Origin: Candidatus Bathyarchaeota archaeon
GTDB lineage: Archaea > Thermoproteota > Bathyarchaeia > Bathyarchaeales > Bathycorpusculaceae
Length of the DNA: 12,928 nt
Assembly: GCA_003601785.1 (NCBI GenBank)
Contig: PIYA01000012.1
Coordinates: 1 to 12,928, forward strand
Reading direction: 5' to 3'
Shown here: positions 12,838 through 12,928 of the stretch, one piece after another
How the letters are laid out: each line of letters starts with the position of its first letter
How positions within the stretch are numbered: the first letter of the stretch is position 1
The notes under the pieces: generated by a model
What the model was told of the DNA's origin: nothing
Database searches by the model: none
Seen by the model: the letters and a program-made list of their open reading frames with translations, nothing else
Position numbers and translations under genes: made by a program

Positions 12838-12928
12838 TGGCGCCGGGGGTGGGATTCGAACCCACGCGGCCCCGAGAGGCCACAGGCTGTTAGGCCGTTA
12901 GATGGTAGCACAGTCTCCAGGCCTGCTC
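12838..12928 (-). tRNA. tRNA-Ser(GGA), 5' end cut by the window, with a putative 26-base intron
   Basis: Read leftward: G24-A-G26, anticodon stem CAGGC (12925-12921), loop start CT-GGA-G (12920-12915), an apparent 26-base intron (12914-12889), A38, anticodon stem GCCTG (12887-12883), T44, and a long variable arm GGCC-TCTCGG-GGCC-GC. Then come T arm GTGGG-TTCGAAT-CCCAC, acceptor strand CCCCGGC, G73 and an encoded CCA (12840-12838). The long variable arm and G73 mark an archaeal serine tRNA, and GGA decodes UCC/UCU. The intron sits at canonical 37/38 (38/39 is indistinguishable because both sides offer an A). A CTGT/ACGG intron helix and GG/CC pairs between the anticodon and the intron are compatible with a relaxed bulge-helix-bulge. 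The 5' acceptor strand (expected GCCGGGG) and D arm lie beyond the window. Confidence 0.88.

Noticed and set aside
12674..12883. Leftward 69-codon open frame at the right end
   Set aside because: Its beginning lies inside the tRNA-Ser gene.
1..12928. CRISPR array, insertion sequence or prophage genes
   Set aside because: No regularly spaced repeats, transposase motifs, or integrase or capsid-like proteins are visible; the tRNA at the edge shows no adjacent attachment-site duplication within the window.

Overview
The window looks archaeal. Promoters are TATA/BRE-like, several starts are GTG or TTG behind an AGGTGA-type ribosome binding site, thiolases are paired with DUF35 zinc-ribbon proteins, and the tRNA-Ser at the right edge has G73, an encoded CCA and apparently an intron in the anticodon loop. 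Gene content suggests an anaerobic Thermoproteota/Bathyarchaeia-type lineage, but that placement is inference from general knowledge, not from a marker gene.

Left part (1-1420): the C-terminal end of a molybdate/tungstate-type ABC transporter ATPase, a small helix-turn-helix-like protein converging on it, and a HAD-family phosphatase. Next (1431-5160) come two head-to-head thiolase-fold/DUF35 cassettes sharing a 150-bp promoter region. The leftward cassette is a conventional archaeal SCP2-type thiolase with its Cys nucleophile plus a short DUF35 partner. The rightward cassette is a thiolase homologue that has lost the nucleophilic Cys and most other catalytic motifs, plus a long DUF35 protein with a Trp-rich N-terminal extension. 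This second pair is the best candidate for new chemistry, possibly a retro-aldolase or another C-C bond enzyme acting on acyl-CoA.

The centre (10243 leftward to 5284) is a tight four-gene operon: SDR dehydrogenase, two subunits resembling glycine decarboxylase P-protein (PA then PB), and a COG3199-type NAD-kinase-fold protein. The P-protein subunits diverge at motifs that are nearly invariant in true glycine decarboxylases, and no gcvH, gcvT or lpd lies alongside. The operon may therefore decarboxylate or rearrange a different amino acid.

The right part is accessory: a 45-residue ribbon-helix-helix protein with palindromic CGCAT/ATGCG sites upstream, a tiny Lys/Arg-rich reading frame behind it, an orphan radical SAM protein with a Cys-rich C-terminus, a decaying RelE-type toxin-antitoxin pair with a frameshifted toxin, and the truncated tRNA-Ser(GGA). 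By hand count, the thiolase block is richer in G+C (32/60 at 4201-4260, 28/60 at 3661-3720) than the P-protein operon (18/60 at 5581-5640, 23/60 at 7381-7440).
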